Source: Sulfitobacter sp. DFL-14 (lineage in GTDB: Bacteria; Pseudomonadota; Alphaproteobacteria; Rhodobacterales; Rhodobacteraceae). From it: DNA of 64,000 nt. The stretch spans positions 26,412 through 90,411 of the forward strand of contig NZ_QBFD01000002.1 of NCBI RefSeq assembly GCF_003335585.1. Reading direction: 5' to 3'. The notes beneath the pieces are model-generated. The model was not told the DNA's origin. It made no database searches and saw nothing but the letters and a program-made list of their open reading frames with translations. Position 1 is the stretch's first letter. Every line of letters begins with the position of its first letter. Of the stretch, positions 55,499 through 63,532 are shown one piece after another. Both the position numbers and the translations under genes were made by a program.

Positions 55499-56470
55499 GT
55501 CGATGGCCCATCCGTTTCACAATTCGGCATCGGCGCGATGTCCTTTGCCGGCATCTATGGGGATGCCAGCGTCGCGGACAGCCACGCGGTGCTGAACGCC
55601 TGCCGCGCGGCGGGCGTCAGCCACATCGACACATCGAATGTCTATGGCAACGGACGCTCGGAAGAGATCATCGGAGACTGGTTCGCCAGGACACCTGGCG
55701 CGCGGCAGGACATGGTACTGGCAACAAAGGCGGGCATCACCCGGTCACCGAACCGGCGGTTCAACAATGATCCCGACTATCTGGAGGCCGCGCTGGACGA
55801 AAGCCTGCAAAGGCTGGGGGTGGATCATGTCGATCTGTTCTATATCCACCGTTACGACCGCAGCCACAGCCCCGAAGAGGTGGCAGGCACGCTGAAACGC
55901 CTGATGGACAAGGGCAAGACGCGGGCTGTCGGCTTTTCCGAAATCGCACCGTCCACCCTGCGCCGGGCCTTTACCGAATGCCCCATCGCGGCGGTGCAAT
56001 CGGAATATTCCCTGTCCACCCGCGCGCCGGAACTGGGGCTGGTGCAGACCTGCCGCGCGCTTGGCACCACGCTGGTTGCCTTTTCACCGGTCGGACGCGC
56101 CTTTCTGACCGACGCGCCTTTCAGCTTTGACAAGGTGCAATCGCTGGCCTTCACCAAGGGCAATCCGCGGTTCATGCAGCCGAACTACGACGCGAATATC
56201 GCCGCCACGGATGGTTTCCGCGCGCTTGCGGCAGATATGGGGGAACCCGCCGCCGCCCTCGCGATTGCATGGCTGATCGCACAGGGCGACCGGGTTCTGC
56301 CGATTCCGGGGACAAAGGACCTGGCCCACCTGGCAGAATTGATCCGGGGCACAGAAATCGACCTCTCAGCCGAGGATCTGGCGCGGATCGAAACCGTGCT
56401 GCCGGTCGGCTGGGCGCATGGTGACCGCTATAATGCGGCCCAGTGGGAGGGGCCTGAAAGATACTGCTGA
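55475..56470 (+). CDS. Aldo/keto reductase, 5' end doubtful
   Basis: About 331 aa if a TTG at 55475 is used; CTG at 55493 and ATG at 55541 are other options, none with a good ribosome site. The family N-terminus is recognisable from [19 protein letters not shown], and the catalytic tetrad fits: Asp and Tyr in [11 protein letters not shown], Lys in [11 protein letters not shown], His in [10 protein letters not shown]-terminal cofactor region: [20 protein letters not shown]. Homologues begin a few residues before VSQFG, so roughly the first ten codons seem to have been replaced by the copA 5' end. It may be a pseudogene or use a non-ATG start. Confidence 0.78.
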   Translation: MPVAGCLHVDGPSVSQFGIGAMSFAGIYGDASVADSHAVLNACRAAGVSHIDTSNVYGNGRSEEIIGDWFARTPGARQDMVLATKAGITRSPNRRFNNDPDYLEAALDESLQRLGVDHVDLFYIHRYDRSHSPEEVAGTLKRLMDKGKTRAVGFSEIAPSTLRRAFTECPIAAVQSEYSLSTRAPELGLVQTCRALGTTLVAFSPVGRAFLTDAPFSFDKVQSLAFTKGNPRFMQPNYDANIAATDGFRALAADMGEPAAALAIAWLIAQGDRVLPIPGTKDLAHLAELIRGTEIDLSAEDLARIETVLPVGWAHGDRYNAAQWEGPERYC

Positions 56471-56472
56471 AA

Positions 56473-56655
56473 TCAGCAGCCACAGCCCGCCGGTTTGCCA
56501 CTGGAATCAAGCGACCCTGAACAGCATTGCTGGCCATTGGTCAGCGAACAGCAATAGACCGTGCTGCCCTGCACGGTCTGGGCAGTGGCGCATTGCGGCA
56601 AGGCATCCGCCTGGGGCGAGGACAGAACGGCAAGCAGGGAAATGACTTTGGTCAT
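56473..56655 (-). CDS. Short exported cysteine-rich protein
   Basis: 60 aa. ATG at 56655 with AGGAAAA seven bases upstream. The first 20 residues form a short signal peptide (MTKVISLLAVLSSPQADA), then a 40-residue mature part with seven cysteines: QCATAQ, TVYCCSLTNGQQCCSGSLD and the tail GKPAGCGC. It follows the propeller-like gene by 15 bases on the same strand and is the last of the secreted-protein operon. The cysteine pattern suggests disulphides or a metal site. No family recognised. Confidence 0.7.
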   Translation of the reverse strand: MTKVISLLAVLSSPQADALPQCATAQTVQGSTVYCCSLTNGQQCCSGSLDSSGKPAGCGC

Positions 56656-56670
56656 GGTATTTTCCTTTGT

Positions 56671-58116
56671 TCAGTCGTTGGCCAGCCGGGCGGGATTCTC
56701 TTTCAACAGGTATTTCGGGAACGAGCTGACAATGCTCTGATAGAGCATCTGCGCATCCCCGTCAGGCTCATTCGATGTTGGCGATGTCTTGCCTTTACCC
56801 GACAGGAAATCCCCGACAGCCGTCGTTGTCTGCGGGCCAAGGATACCATCCGGGAAACCTGCCGACAAATCCTGCGCGTTCAATTGCTCCTGCAGGGCCT
56901 TGATGGAGGAAAAACTGGCGGGCACCTGCAACCAATCCGACAGGGCCGCAGGATTTTCGATCACGGTGATGCGCCAATCCCCGCCAAAGGGCGCGCGGCC
57001 GGTGACGATGGCGGCGGCGGCACCATCGCTGCTCATCTCAAGCCGCTGGACCGGTGCACCGGTGGCAATCCGGCCGCGATAACTCAAGCCGGTGCCGTCA
57101 AAATCGAACCGCAACACGACACTGGCAGAGGTGCTGCTGACATGCACCTCGCGGCCCTTCGCATCGGTGGCAAGATCCGTCAGCACGGCATCCTGCGCCC
57201 CCGAGGGCATGAATTTTCCCAGATCGAGTTCAAGCGCGCCAAGACGGGACAGGAAATGGGTATTGCCGAAGGGTTCGATGCGAAACAGCGACAACTTGTT
57301 GGTGTTCGGGTTCAGCACCATGATCGCCTTGCTGGCCCCATCGGTGGAAAACGGCGTATCGCCCAGGTCGATCACCGCATGGCGCACGGCGTCAAAGGTG
57401 GGCTGGCGTATCTGACCCTTTTCCATCTGCTCGACCATGAAACAATCGCCGGCCGCGCTGCGCTCGGACCCCAGGTCGAGCTTTCCGAATTCCAGCGTGG
57501 CCTGCCCCGCTGTCGAGGCAAGGTAGTGGTCAACGCCATCAATGGCAAAAATCGAAAGCTGCGAGACTCCGCCGCACCGGAACTTGAGTTGCGGATATTT
57601 GCGTGCATCACCGTTCTGCACATCCTCGCGGCGCGGAAAGGGGCTGGCGGTATAGCTGCTGGCACTGGCCAGGATCGCATTGCCACCACTGTCAAAGGCG
57701 ATGGAGGAATATTGCGAAATGCCCAAGTTCGAATTGGCTTCGACCACTTCAAAGGCCGCACCCGCGGCCTCGTCCCGGCCAAATGCCACCGCCTTGCTGC
57801 CCGCCTGACTGAAGGAACCACGTGCGCTGCCCAGGCCAACGGAATAAAGCCTCTGATCCGGCCCCAGTACCATTTCATTGGCCAGAACCTGCGTGTTCTG
57901 GTGGTGAACAAGGTTGAGCGGATCAAGTTCCCATTGCAGCAGATGCCCCTCTACCGCGACGAATAATTCGCGCCCGCCCGGCGCAAACTCAAGGCTTTGG
58001 ACAAAGGGCAGGTCAAAGATCGTCTCGAACCGCAACCGGCTATCGGACTGTGCCACTGCGGCACCCGCCGGGGTCAGCAGCGCAAGGCTCAGGGCGATCA
58101 GATATCTCTGGAACAT
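56671..58116 (-). CDS. Exported propeller-like protein with peptidoglycan-binding-like C-terminus
   Basis: 481 aa. A clear Sec signal (MFQRYLIALSLALLTPAGAA, cleaved near VAQ). Residues 30-370 show repeated beta-strand units such as SLEFAPGGRELFVAVEGHLL and NEMVLGPDQRLYSVGLGSAR, like a WD/YVTN-type propeller, but repeats are degenerate. Near residue 420, LQEQLNAQDLSAGFPDGILG and PQTTTAVGDFLSG resemble a peptidoglycan-binding type 1 domain. It overlaps the protease gene by 19 bases. Probably a periplasmic scaffold or binding protein working with the protease and hydrolase (inference). Confidence 0.7.
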   Translation of the reverse strand: MFQRYLIALSLALLTPAGAAVAQSDSRLRFETIFDLPFVQSLEFAPGGRELFVAVEGHLLQWELDPLNLVHHQNTQVLANEMVLGPDQRLYSVGLGSARGSFSQAGSKAVAFGRDEAAGAAFEVVEANSNLGISQYSSIAFDSGGNAILASASSYTASPFPRREDVQNGDARKYPQLKFRCGGVSQLSIFAIDGVDHYLASTAGQATLEFGKLDLGSERSAAGDCFMVEQMEKGQIRQPTFDAVRHAVIDLGDTPFSTDGASKAIMVLNPNTNKLSLFRIEPFGNTHFLSRLGALELDLGKFMPSGAQDAVLTDLATDAKGREVHVSSTSASVVLRFDFDGTGLSYRGRIATGAPVQRLEMSSDGAAAAIVTGRAPFGGDWRITVIENPAALSDWLQVPASFSSIKALQEQLNAQDLSAGFPDGILGPQTTTAVGDFLSGKGKTSPTSNEPDGDAQMLYQSIVSSFPKYLLKENPARLAND

Positions 58117-59882
58117 TCGTTTTCCCTTGGCAGTTCTTCTTCGCCATCCGCGACAGCCTCTGTCAGGCTGGGACCATCCTTAAAGATTTTGCACGGCATT
58201 GCCGAGCCTTCATTCGCACTCTCGGGATCGCGCAGCAGATCAATCAGGGCACGGGTGTGTATCTTGTACATGGCCTCCCCCTCCCCGCTGCCGGGGACAA
58301 GTTCGAACACCTGAAAGTAATACATACCGTCCCATTCGCTGCCCGGATAGCGGCGCTGTGCGCCCCGGATCAGATCCAGCAAGGTACCCTGCTGACGGCT
58401 CCACTGAAAGCTGCCCCTGGTCACGGAATCGGACGCGGGGTAGCCCGCATTCTGGCCCGAATGACCGGCGGGATAGCAGTTGTCAGGTGATGTGCTGCCC
58501 GCCTCGAAGGGCCAGTTGACCAGGGTCTGGCTTGGCTTGAAGGGCCCCTCGAAGGGCACATAGAAGTTGCGGTTTGTCGGATCCTGATCGTTGGGCGTAC
58601 CGGGGGGGACGTCGAATGCGATCGGGGTAAAGCAAAAGACAAGCTCTTCGGCATAGGGCGGGCCGGAAAGCGCCCGGTCATAGGTCAGGCTGATCGCCAC
58701 GTTATTCTTTGCACTGACGGAGCCCGACAGGGTCCATTCCGGATTGCCCAATTCGCTGGAGATCCGGGTGACGGTGGGGCGCAGGGGCGGCAGATCGCTC
58801 GGCTTTTCGACCAGTGTTTTATTGGCCGCATGCAGCATCTGGTTGGCGGCCAGAATCTCCAACCCCTCTGTTTGCGGCAGCCCGGGCGTGCCCGTTCCCG
58901 CCCGCTCAGCCTCGCTGGCGAGCCAGTTCTGGTTGTGCATCAGCGTATTGATCTGGACCATCAGCATGTCGTTGCGCTGCGCCAGCGTTTCAACCTGTTC
59001 CCTCAGCGCATCCTTTTGCGCGTGCAGCTCTGCCATATCCTCCCGCGCGGCTGTCAGGCCTTCGCGCAATTCGTCGATGGCGCGCAGGCGAATGCGGTCG
59101 CTGCAGGGGATATCCAGATATTCCTGCGTGCCGATCTGCAGGGGGATCAGGTCAAGAAAGGATTTCACCAGGGTCACATGAACCTCGTCCCGCACATCGC
59201 TGCCGCTGTCCGGGTTGATGGCAGAGACCAGACCGATCACCCGGTTGTCGGGGCCAAGCACGGGCGATCCGCTGTCGCCCTCGATGATCGTGCCTTTCGG
59301 CCCGGTCATCACCACCACACTGCCCGCATCGCCAAGATTGGACCGGCCATAGGCCTTGAGCGTGATGCTCACCTCCTTGGGCTGAAAGACGTTGCCGTCG
59401 TTGAATTTCAACACCCGGTAGCTGGCACTCGCGGTGATGTCGCAGGCGCTCAGGTCGAAAGGGGTTGCCGTCAGATCGGGAAAACCGATGCGTGCCGCGT
59501 CGATGCTCTCGAAAGGCGATGTCGTCACGATGCCCTGCGGATATTTCTCTGCAGGCGTGCCCTGATACCGTTTGGTCGCCCCGACCTCGACCGTGACATC
59601 CCGGCGCGGGATGAAAACCTTGTCGGAAGAGGACATGTTCTTGAAATTCAGCGCCTTGCCGGTGACATGATCCGCCGTGATCAGAATGCCCGGCGCCACG
59701 GCCCAGGCGGTTCCCTTGACTGGTTGCAGCGCGGTGCCATCCGCGCCCAGCCCTGTCACCACCACCCGGAACAGCTGCCGGGTTTGCAGAAATTCCGGCC
59801 AGTCCTGCGCCGCAGCAGGTGCGCCCCACAGCGCCACCAGCAGGGCCGCAGCCTGCAGGATGCGTGACAATAGCCGCTTCAT
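58098..59882 (-). CDS. Exported trypsin-like serine protease with coiled coil
   Basis: 594 aa. Sec signal (LLSRILQAAALLVALWGAPA, cleaved after AAAQ). Chymotrypsin-fold residues: His72 in ILITADHVTG, Asp128 in FESIDAARIGF, Ser204 in IIEGDSGSPVLG. From about 270 to 325 there is a strong coiled coil (AIDELREGLTAAREDMAELH, ALREQVETLAQRNDMLM). The last 250 residues form a separate domain with many Trp, Tyr and Pro (SDSVTRGSFQWSRQQGTLL) and no known family. The start overlaps the LCAT-like hydrolase stop by four bases. Confidence 0.82.
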   Translation of the reverse strand: MKRLLSRILQAAALLVALWGAPAAAQDWPEFLQTRQLFRVVVTGLGADGTALQPVKGTAWAVAPGILITADHVTGKALNFKNMSSSDKVFIPRRDVTVEVGATKRYQGTPAEKYPQGIVTTSPFESIDAARIGFPDLTATPFDLSACDITASASYRVLKFNDGNVFQPKEVSITLKAYGRSNLGDAGSVVVMTGPKGTIIEGDSGSPVLGPDNRVIGLVSAINPDSGSDVRDEVHVTLVKSFLDLIPLQIGTQEYLDIPCSDRIRLRAIDELREGLTAAREDMAELHAQKDALREQVETLAQRNDMLMVQINTLMHNQNWLASEAERAGTGTPGLPQTEGLEILAANQMLHAANKTLVEKPSDLPPLRPTVTRISSELGNPEWTLSGSVSAKNNVAISLTYDRALSGPPYAEELVFCFTPIAFDVPPGTPNDQDPTNRNFYVPFEGPFKPSQTLVNWPFEAGSTSPDNCYPAGHSGQNAGYPASDSVTRGSFQWSRQQGTLLDLIRGAQRRYPGSEWDGMYYFQVFELVPGSGEGEAMYKIHTRALIDLLRDPESANEGSAMPCKIFKDGPSLTEAVADGEEELPRENECSRDI

Positions 59883-61588
59883 GATTCCTCCTCCAGCACA
59901 TGCAACAGTTCCTGCGCGATGCTCCTGTCGCCAATCCGCGCGCTCACCAGATAGACCCCTTCGGCAGGCGCAGGCAGGCTGGCAGTAAAGACAGCCAGCC
60001 CCCCGGCGGCAAAGGAAAGACCCTCGTTCAGCCCGACCGACAGCTGCCAGACCGGCGCCTCCGCCCCATAGGGCGTCAGCACCAGTTCGATCTGCGCGGT
60101 TTGCAGATCATCGCTGTCGAAATTCTGGGCAGGGTCGGCATTCAGATCCAGCCGGAGGTCAACATTCTGCCCCACCCCTGCAATCTGCGGCATCGCCATC
60201 AGAGCCAGCGATTCCACATCGCCCCCGCCGATGAATATCCGCTCCGAATTCACCATCTGCGGTACGGTCTGCACCGGGTCGATCAGAACGTTGTAGACGT
60301 AACGATGCACCTCGTCGCTGCCGACGATGAACGGGTGTTTCGCGCGCAGGACAAAGGACTGATTGCCATCGGCCAATGCGCTGCCTTCATAGACCGTGCC
60401 ATCGCCGCGTGCGCTGATCCGGTAGGTGATGCCGGCCCCGTCGCCCGCAGCCCCCCGCGCCACATACATCGTTTCACGGGTGCCATCGACCAGCCGACCC
60501 ACCATGACGTGATTGGCATTCACCGTGTCGGGCAGCCCCTGGGCAAAGACCTGGTCCAGCAACGCCCGGTTCTGCAATCCGATCCGCAGCAAGGCGCGTC
60601 TGGAGGTGCAATGCGCATAAGGACAGGGATCAACCTCGAACCCCAGCACCAGCCTGGCCCAATAGGTTTCGTCCAGTGCGGCCACGACCGTGTTCTGGGG
60701 CCGGCCCGCCGCCCCCACGGCGCAGCAGTTTTCATAGGAAGGGATCAGCTCATGGGGACCAACCATGGACAAAAGGATGTTCTGAATCTCCCGCTTGCCC
60801 CCGATCAGGATCTGGCTCAGCCTGCCCCAGCCCTCAACCAGCGTGCTGGCCACATTGACCGACCCCTGATGCGGCGTGGCGATCTCGACAAATGTGTGCA
60901 GGCGCGATGCCTCGGAAAACCGGTTGTCGGCCCCGATGCCGCGCCAGCCCTGGGCGCCAAGGGTGCCATAGGCAGCATTGCAGGTGGCCGCCCGCGCCGC
61001 TGCGGGCAGATCGGTATCCATCTCCGGATCGGTACAGAAATCCTGCGGGCGCAGATCGGACAGGAACGCCCGTGACAGCAAGCCCCCCATGGAATGGGCA
61101 ACGATATCAAACTGCTCGCCCGCCGGTACATTGGCCTTCACGAATTCGTTCAGCAGAACCGCGTTGGCGAAATTTGACCGCCGCCAGTCATAGGCAAAAA
61201 CAAACAGGTCCGTACCCTCGACATAATTGCCCAGGATTTGCTGCTGCGCGGCGCTGTCAAAGATCGACCGCTCGCCCACCAGAAAGTCGATCAGCCCGGA
61301 ATAAAGTCCGACGTTTACCGTGCCAAACACCAATGGCACCTCCCGCAGGGCATCGGTTGGCGTGAGGGCCACCGGCTCACCCGCTTCGGGCAGCAGGTCA
61401 AGCTGGCGAAAGTTGGAAGATCTGAGCGAACTCAACCGCCCCCAGATCACCTCATCCGACTGGTTCGACAGTTCCGACCCGACGATGCCTGGAATGACGA
61501 TCAGCTTGCGATCAACCTGCGCCTGCACGGGCAGCGCGCCAATCGACAGAACAAGTGCAAGAAGGAACATCAATGCCCGATATGTCAT
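59879..61588 (-). CDS. Exported LCAT-like alpha/beta hydrolase
   Basis: 569 aa from the ATG at 61588; the frame is open to 61747. Signal peptide: LMFLLALVLSIGALPVQAQ. Features of lecithin:cholesterol acyltransferase-like lipases: LIVIPGIVGSEL near the mature N-terminus, FVFAYDWRRSNF, the nucleophile elbow FDIVAHSMGGLLSRAF, Asp in ARGDGTVYEGSAL and His in RAKHPFIVGSDE. After the catalytic domain an Ig-like beta-sandwich may follow (residues 470-560). It is the first gene of the secreted operon. Phospholipase or acyltransferase activity on membrane lipids is likely. Confidence 0.8.
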   Translation of the reverse strand: MTYRALMFLLALVLSIGALPVQAQVDRKLIVIPGIVGSELSNQSDEVIWGRLSSLRSSNFRQLDLLPEAGEPVALTPTDALREVPLVFGTVNVGLYSGLIDFLVGERSIFDSAAQQQILGNYVEGTDLFVFAYDWRRSNFANAVLLNEFVKANVPAGEQFDIVAHSMGGLLSRAFLSDLRPQDFCTDPEMDTDLPAAARAATCNAAYGTLGAQGWRGIGADNRFSEASRLHTFVEIATPHQGSVNVASTLVEGWGRLSQILIGGKREIQNILLSMVGPHELIPSYENCCAVGAAGRPQNTVVAALDETYWARLVLGFEVDPCPYAHCTSRRALLRIGLQNRALLDQVFAQGLPDTVNANHVMVGRLVDGTRETMYVARGAAGDGAGITYRISARGDGTVYEGSALADGNQSFVLRAKHPFIVGSDEVHRYVYNVLIDPVQTVPQMVNSERIFIGGGDVESLALMAMPQIAGVGQNVDLRLDLNADPAQNFDSDDLQTAQIELVLTPYGAEAPVWQLSVGLNEGLSFAAGGLAVFTASLPAPAEGVYLVSARIGDRSIAQELLHVLEEES

Positions 61589-61775
61589 GAGAAAACCCCG
61601 GCTGCATAAAATATGAAAAGAATAACTTGGCAATATTCTACCCATGGTAGCGCCCATGAGCGATTCGAGGCAAGGCTGCTGAAATTGCTGCCACCCCCCC
61701 GCCATCACCCGATTGCCCAACGCAAACAGGGCAGGCAACGCTGTCACCTGCCCCGCGATAGGGTGATCTGAAAAC

Positions 61776-61796
61776 GTCCTGAGCGCGGCTCAGGAC
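61776..61796 (-). terminator. Terminator downstream of the lytic transglycosylase gene
   Basis: 8-bp perfect stem GTCCTGAG / CTCAGGAC with a 5-base loop; the minus strand continues GTTTTC. It starts ten bases after the transglycosylase stop and separates it from the LCAT-like operon. Confidence 0.65.
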
Positions 61797-61805
61797 CCAT
61801 TGATC

Positions 61806-62957
61806 CTACAGCGACCGCAACAGGTCCACCGATGGATCGCCAGTCGCGGCGCGGCCGATGCTGGATTGATAGGCGGCAATCGCCTTGCGGCTGTTGGGGC
61901 CGATCACGCCATCCGCGCCGTCGGTGTCAAAGCCCTTGGCGGTCAGCCGCTTTTGCAACTGGATGCGTTGATCCTTGGTCAGGCCGAACTTGTCGGGGGG
62001 GAAATTGCCCCTGATCGGCCCGCCGCCTGCGATACGGTCCGCCAAGTGGCCGACGCCAATCGCATAGCTGTCGGAATTGTTGTAGCGCTTGATCACGTTG
62101 AAATTGGAGGTGACGTTGAAGGTCGGTCCGCCCGGCTGCGGCTGAAGCGCCCGGCCCGCCGGTGCGCCATTGCCAACCTCGCCGCCCCAGCGGGTGCCGC
62201 GGGTCCAGCCGTTGCGTTGCAGATAGGCGGCGGTCGACGCCAGTGAATCCGTCGGATCGTCCGACCAGATATCGCGCCGTCCGTCGCCGGTGAAATCGAC
62301 GGCAAAGGCCTCGTAAGAAGTCGGGATGAACTGGGTATGGCCCATCGCCCCCGCCCAGGAACCGGTCATGTTCTGGGCCGTGGTGTCCCCGTTCTGGATG
62401 ATCTTCAGCGCCGCCAGAAGCTGCTTTTCAAAGAATGCGCCGCGCCGCCCGTCGAAGGCCAGCGTCGAGGTGGAGGAGATCACCGGCACATTACCGCGCC
62501 GCTCGCCGTAGAAGCTTTCCAGCCCCCAAACCGCTGTCACGATCTCGGGTGCCACGCCATAACGGCTTTCGATGGCCGCCAGGGTGCTGCGGTGCCGGGC
62601 AAAGGCCGCGCGCCCTTTGCTGACCCGCTCGTCCGAGGCGGCAATGGCGAGGTAATCCTCCAGCGTGCGGGAAAACTCCGTCTGGTTGCGGTCGCGGGTG
62701 ACCACGCCGGGCAGATAGCCTGCGCCGCGAAAGCCCGCACTCAGGGTAGAGGGCGAAATGCCCTGCCCGGCAGCCCGGTCGCGAAAGGACGCGACCCAGG
62801 CGTCATAGGCGCCATTGGGCACCGGGCGCAGGTCGTCGGGCAGGCTGCTGCCGCCGCCACTGCCCGCCACAGGCCCCAGCGCGCCGCCGCCCGTGGTACA
62901 GGCCGCCAGACCCAAAGCACCCAGCCCAAAGGTGAAATTTCTGCGTGTCGAATTCAT
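61806..62957 (-). CDS. Lytic murein transglycosylase (MltB family)
   Basis: 383 aa from the ATG at 62957. The N-terminus combines a twin-arginine pattern (STRRNFTFGLG) with a lipobox (GLAAC), so it may be a Tat-exported lipoprotein. The catalytic glutamate is in TAVWGLESFYGERRGNVPV (SLT_2 domain), with GSWAGAMGHTQFIPTSYEAF and GDGRRDIWSD further on. The C-terminus has a peptidoglycan-binding type 1 domain (LQKRLTAKGFDTDGADGVIG). It cleaves the glycan strand to form 1,6-anhydromuramyl ends. Confidence 0.94.
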   Translation of the reverse strand: MNSTRRNFTFGLGALGLAACTTGGGALGPVAGSGGGSSLPDDLRPVPNGAYDAWVASFRDRAAGQGISPSTLSAGFRGAGYLPGVVTRDRNQTEFSRTLEDYLAIAASDERVSKGRAAFARHRSTLAAIESRYGVAPEIVTAVWGLESFYGERRGNVPVISSTSTLAFDGRRGAFFEKQLLAALKIIQNGDTTAQNMTGSWAGAMGHTQFIPTSYEAFAVDFTGDGRRDIWSDDPTDSLASTAAYLQRNGWTRGTRWGGEVGNGAPAGRALQPQPGGPTFNVTSNFNVIKRYNNSDSYAIGVGHLADRIAGGGPIRGNFPPDKFGLTKDQRIQLQKRLTAKGFDTDGADGVIGPNSRKAIAAYQSSIGRAATGDPSVDLLRSL

Positions 62958-62998
62958 TTTACTGCCCCGTTTCTCGGATTTTTCCCGATGGTAACCCA

Positions 62999-63025
62999 AG
63001 AAAAACCCCGCGCAAAGCGGGGTTC
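62999..63025 (-). terminator. Rho-independent terminator of the creA gene
   Basis: 8-bp stem AACCCCGC / GCGGGGTT (63003-63010 and 63016-63023 region) with the minus strand continuing TTTTTC, about 35 bases after the creA stop. Confidence 0.75.
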
Positions 63026-63058
63026 TATCGCATGTGCGGCTTTACGCTGTTCAGCCGG

Positions 63059-63532
63059 TCAATCGACCCCGGCGCCAAACAGGGGCACGGTGGACATCGA
63101 CATCTTGGCCGACCCGTTCTGCACGTCGCGGGCGTGGCTGATATAGATCAGCGTCTGGTTCGCCTCGTCAAAGATGCGCTTGACCCGCAGTGTCTTGAAG
63201 ATGATGGAACGGCGTTCGCTGAACACATCCTCCCCCTCGTCGCTGCGGTCGATCTCGCCGATCTCGATTGGCCCGGTCTGGCGGCAGGAGATCGATGAAT
63301 TGGATGGGTCTTCGAACCAGTTGCCCTTTTGCAGGCGGTCGATCAGCCCCCGCTCGAAATAGGCAAGGTGGCAGGTCACGCCCTTGACCTTGGGGTCCGC
63401 AACCGCTTCGACCACGATGTCATTGCCCAGCCAGTCGACATCCACGTTGCCCACGACCTCGGCCGCTGCTGGCGTGGTCAGACCAAATGACAGGAACATG
63501 GCGATGGCGGGAGGCAGGCAATTCAGTTTCAT
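63059..63532 (-). CDS. creA: CreA family protein
   Basis: 157 aa exported protein. Signal peptide PPAIAMFLSFGLTTPAAA, then GNVDVDWLGNDIVVEAVADP, GVTCHLAYFERG and SSISCRQTGPI with the two conserved cysteines, and LRVKRIFDEANQTLIYISHA. The family name comes from the E. coli creABCD operon, but CreA itself has no known activity. It has a good terminator. It is oriented like the preceding transglycosylase but not linked by overlap. Confidence 0.93.
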   Translation of the reverse strand: MKLNCLPPAIAMFLSFGLTTPAAAEVVGNVDVDWLGNDIVVEAVADPKVKGVTCHLAYFERGLIDRLQKGNWFEDPSNSSISCRQTGPIEIGEIDRSDEGEDVFSERRSIIFKTLRVKRIFDEANQTLIYISHARDVQNGSAKMSMSTVPLFGAGVD

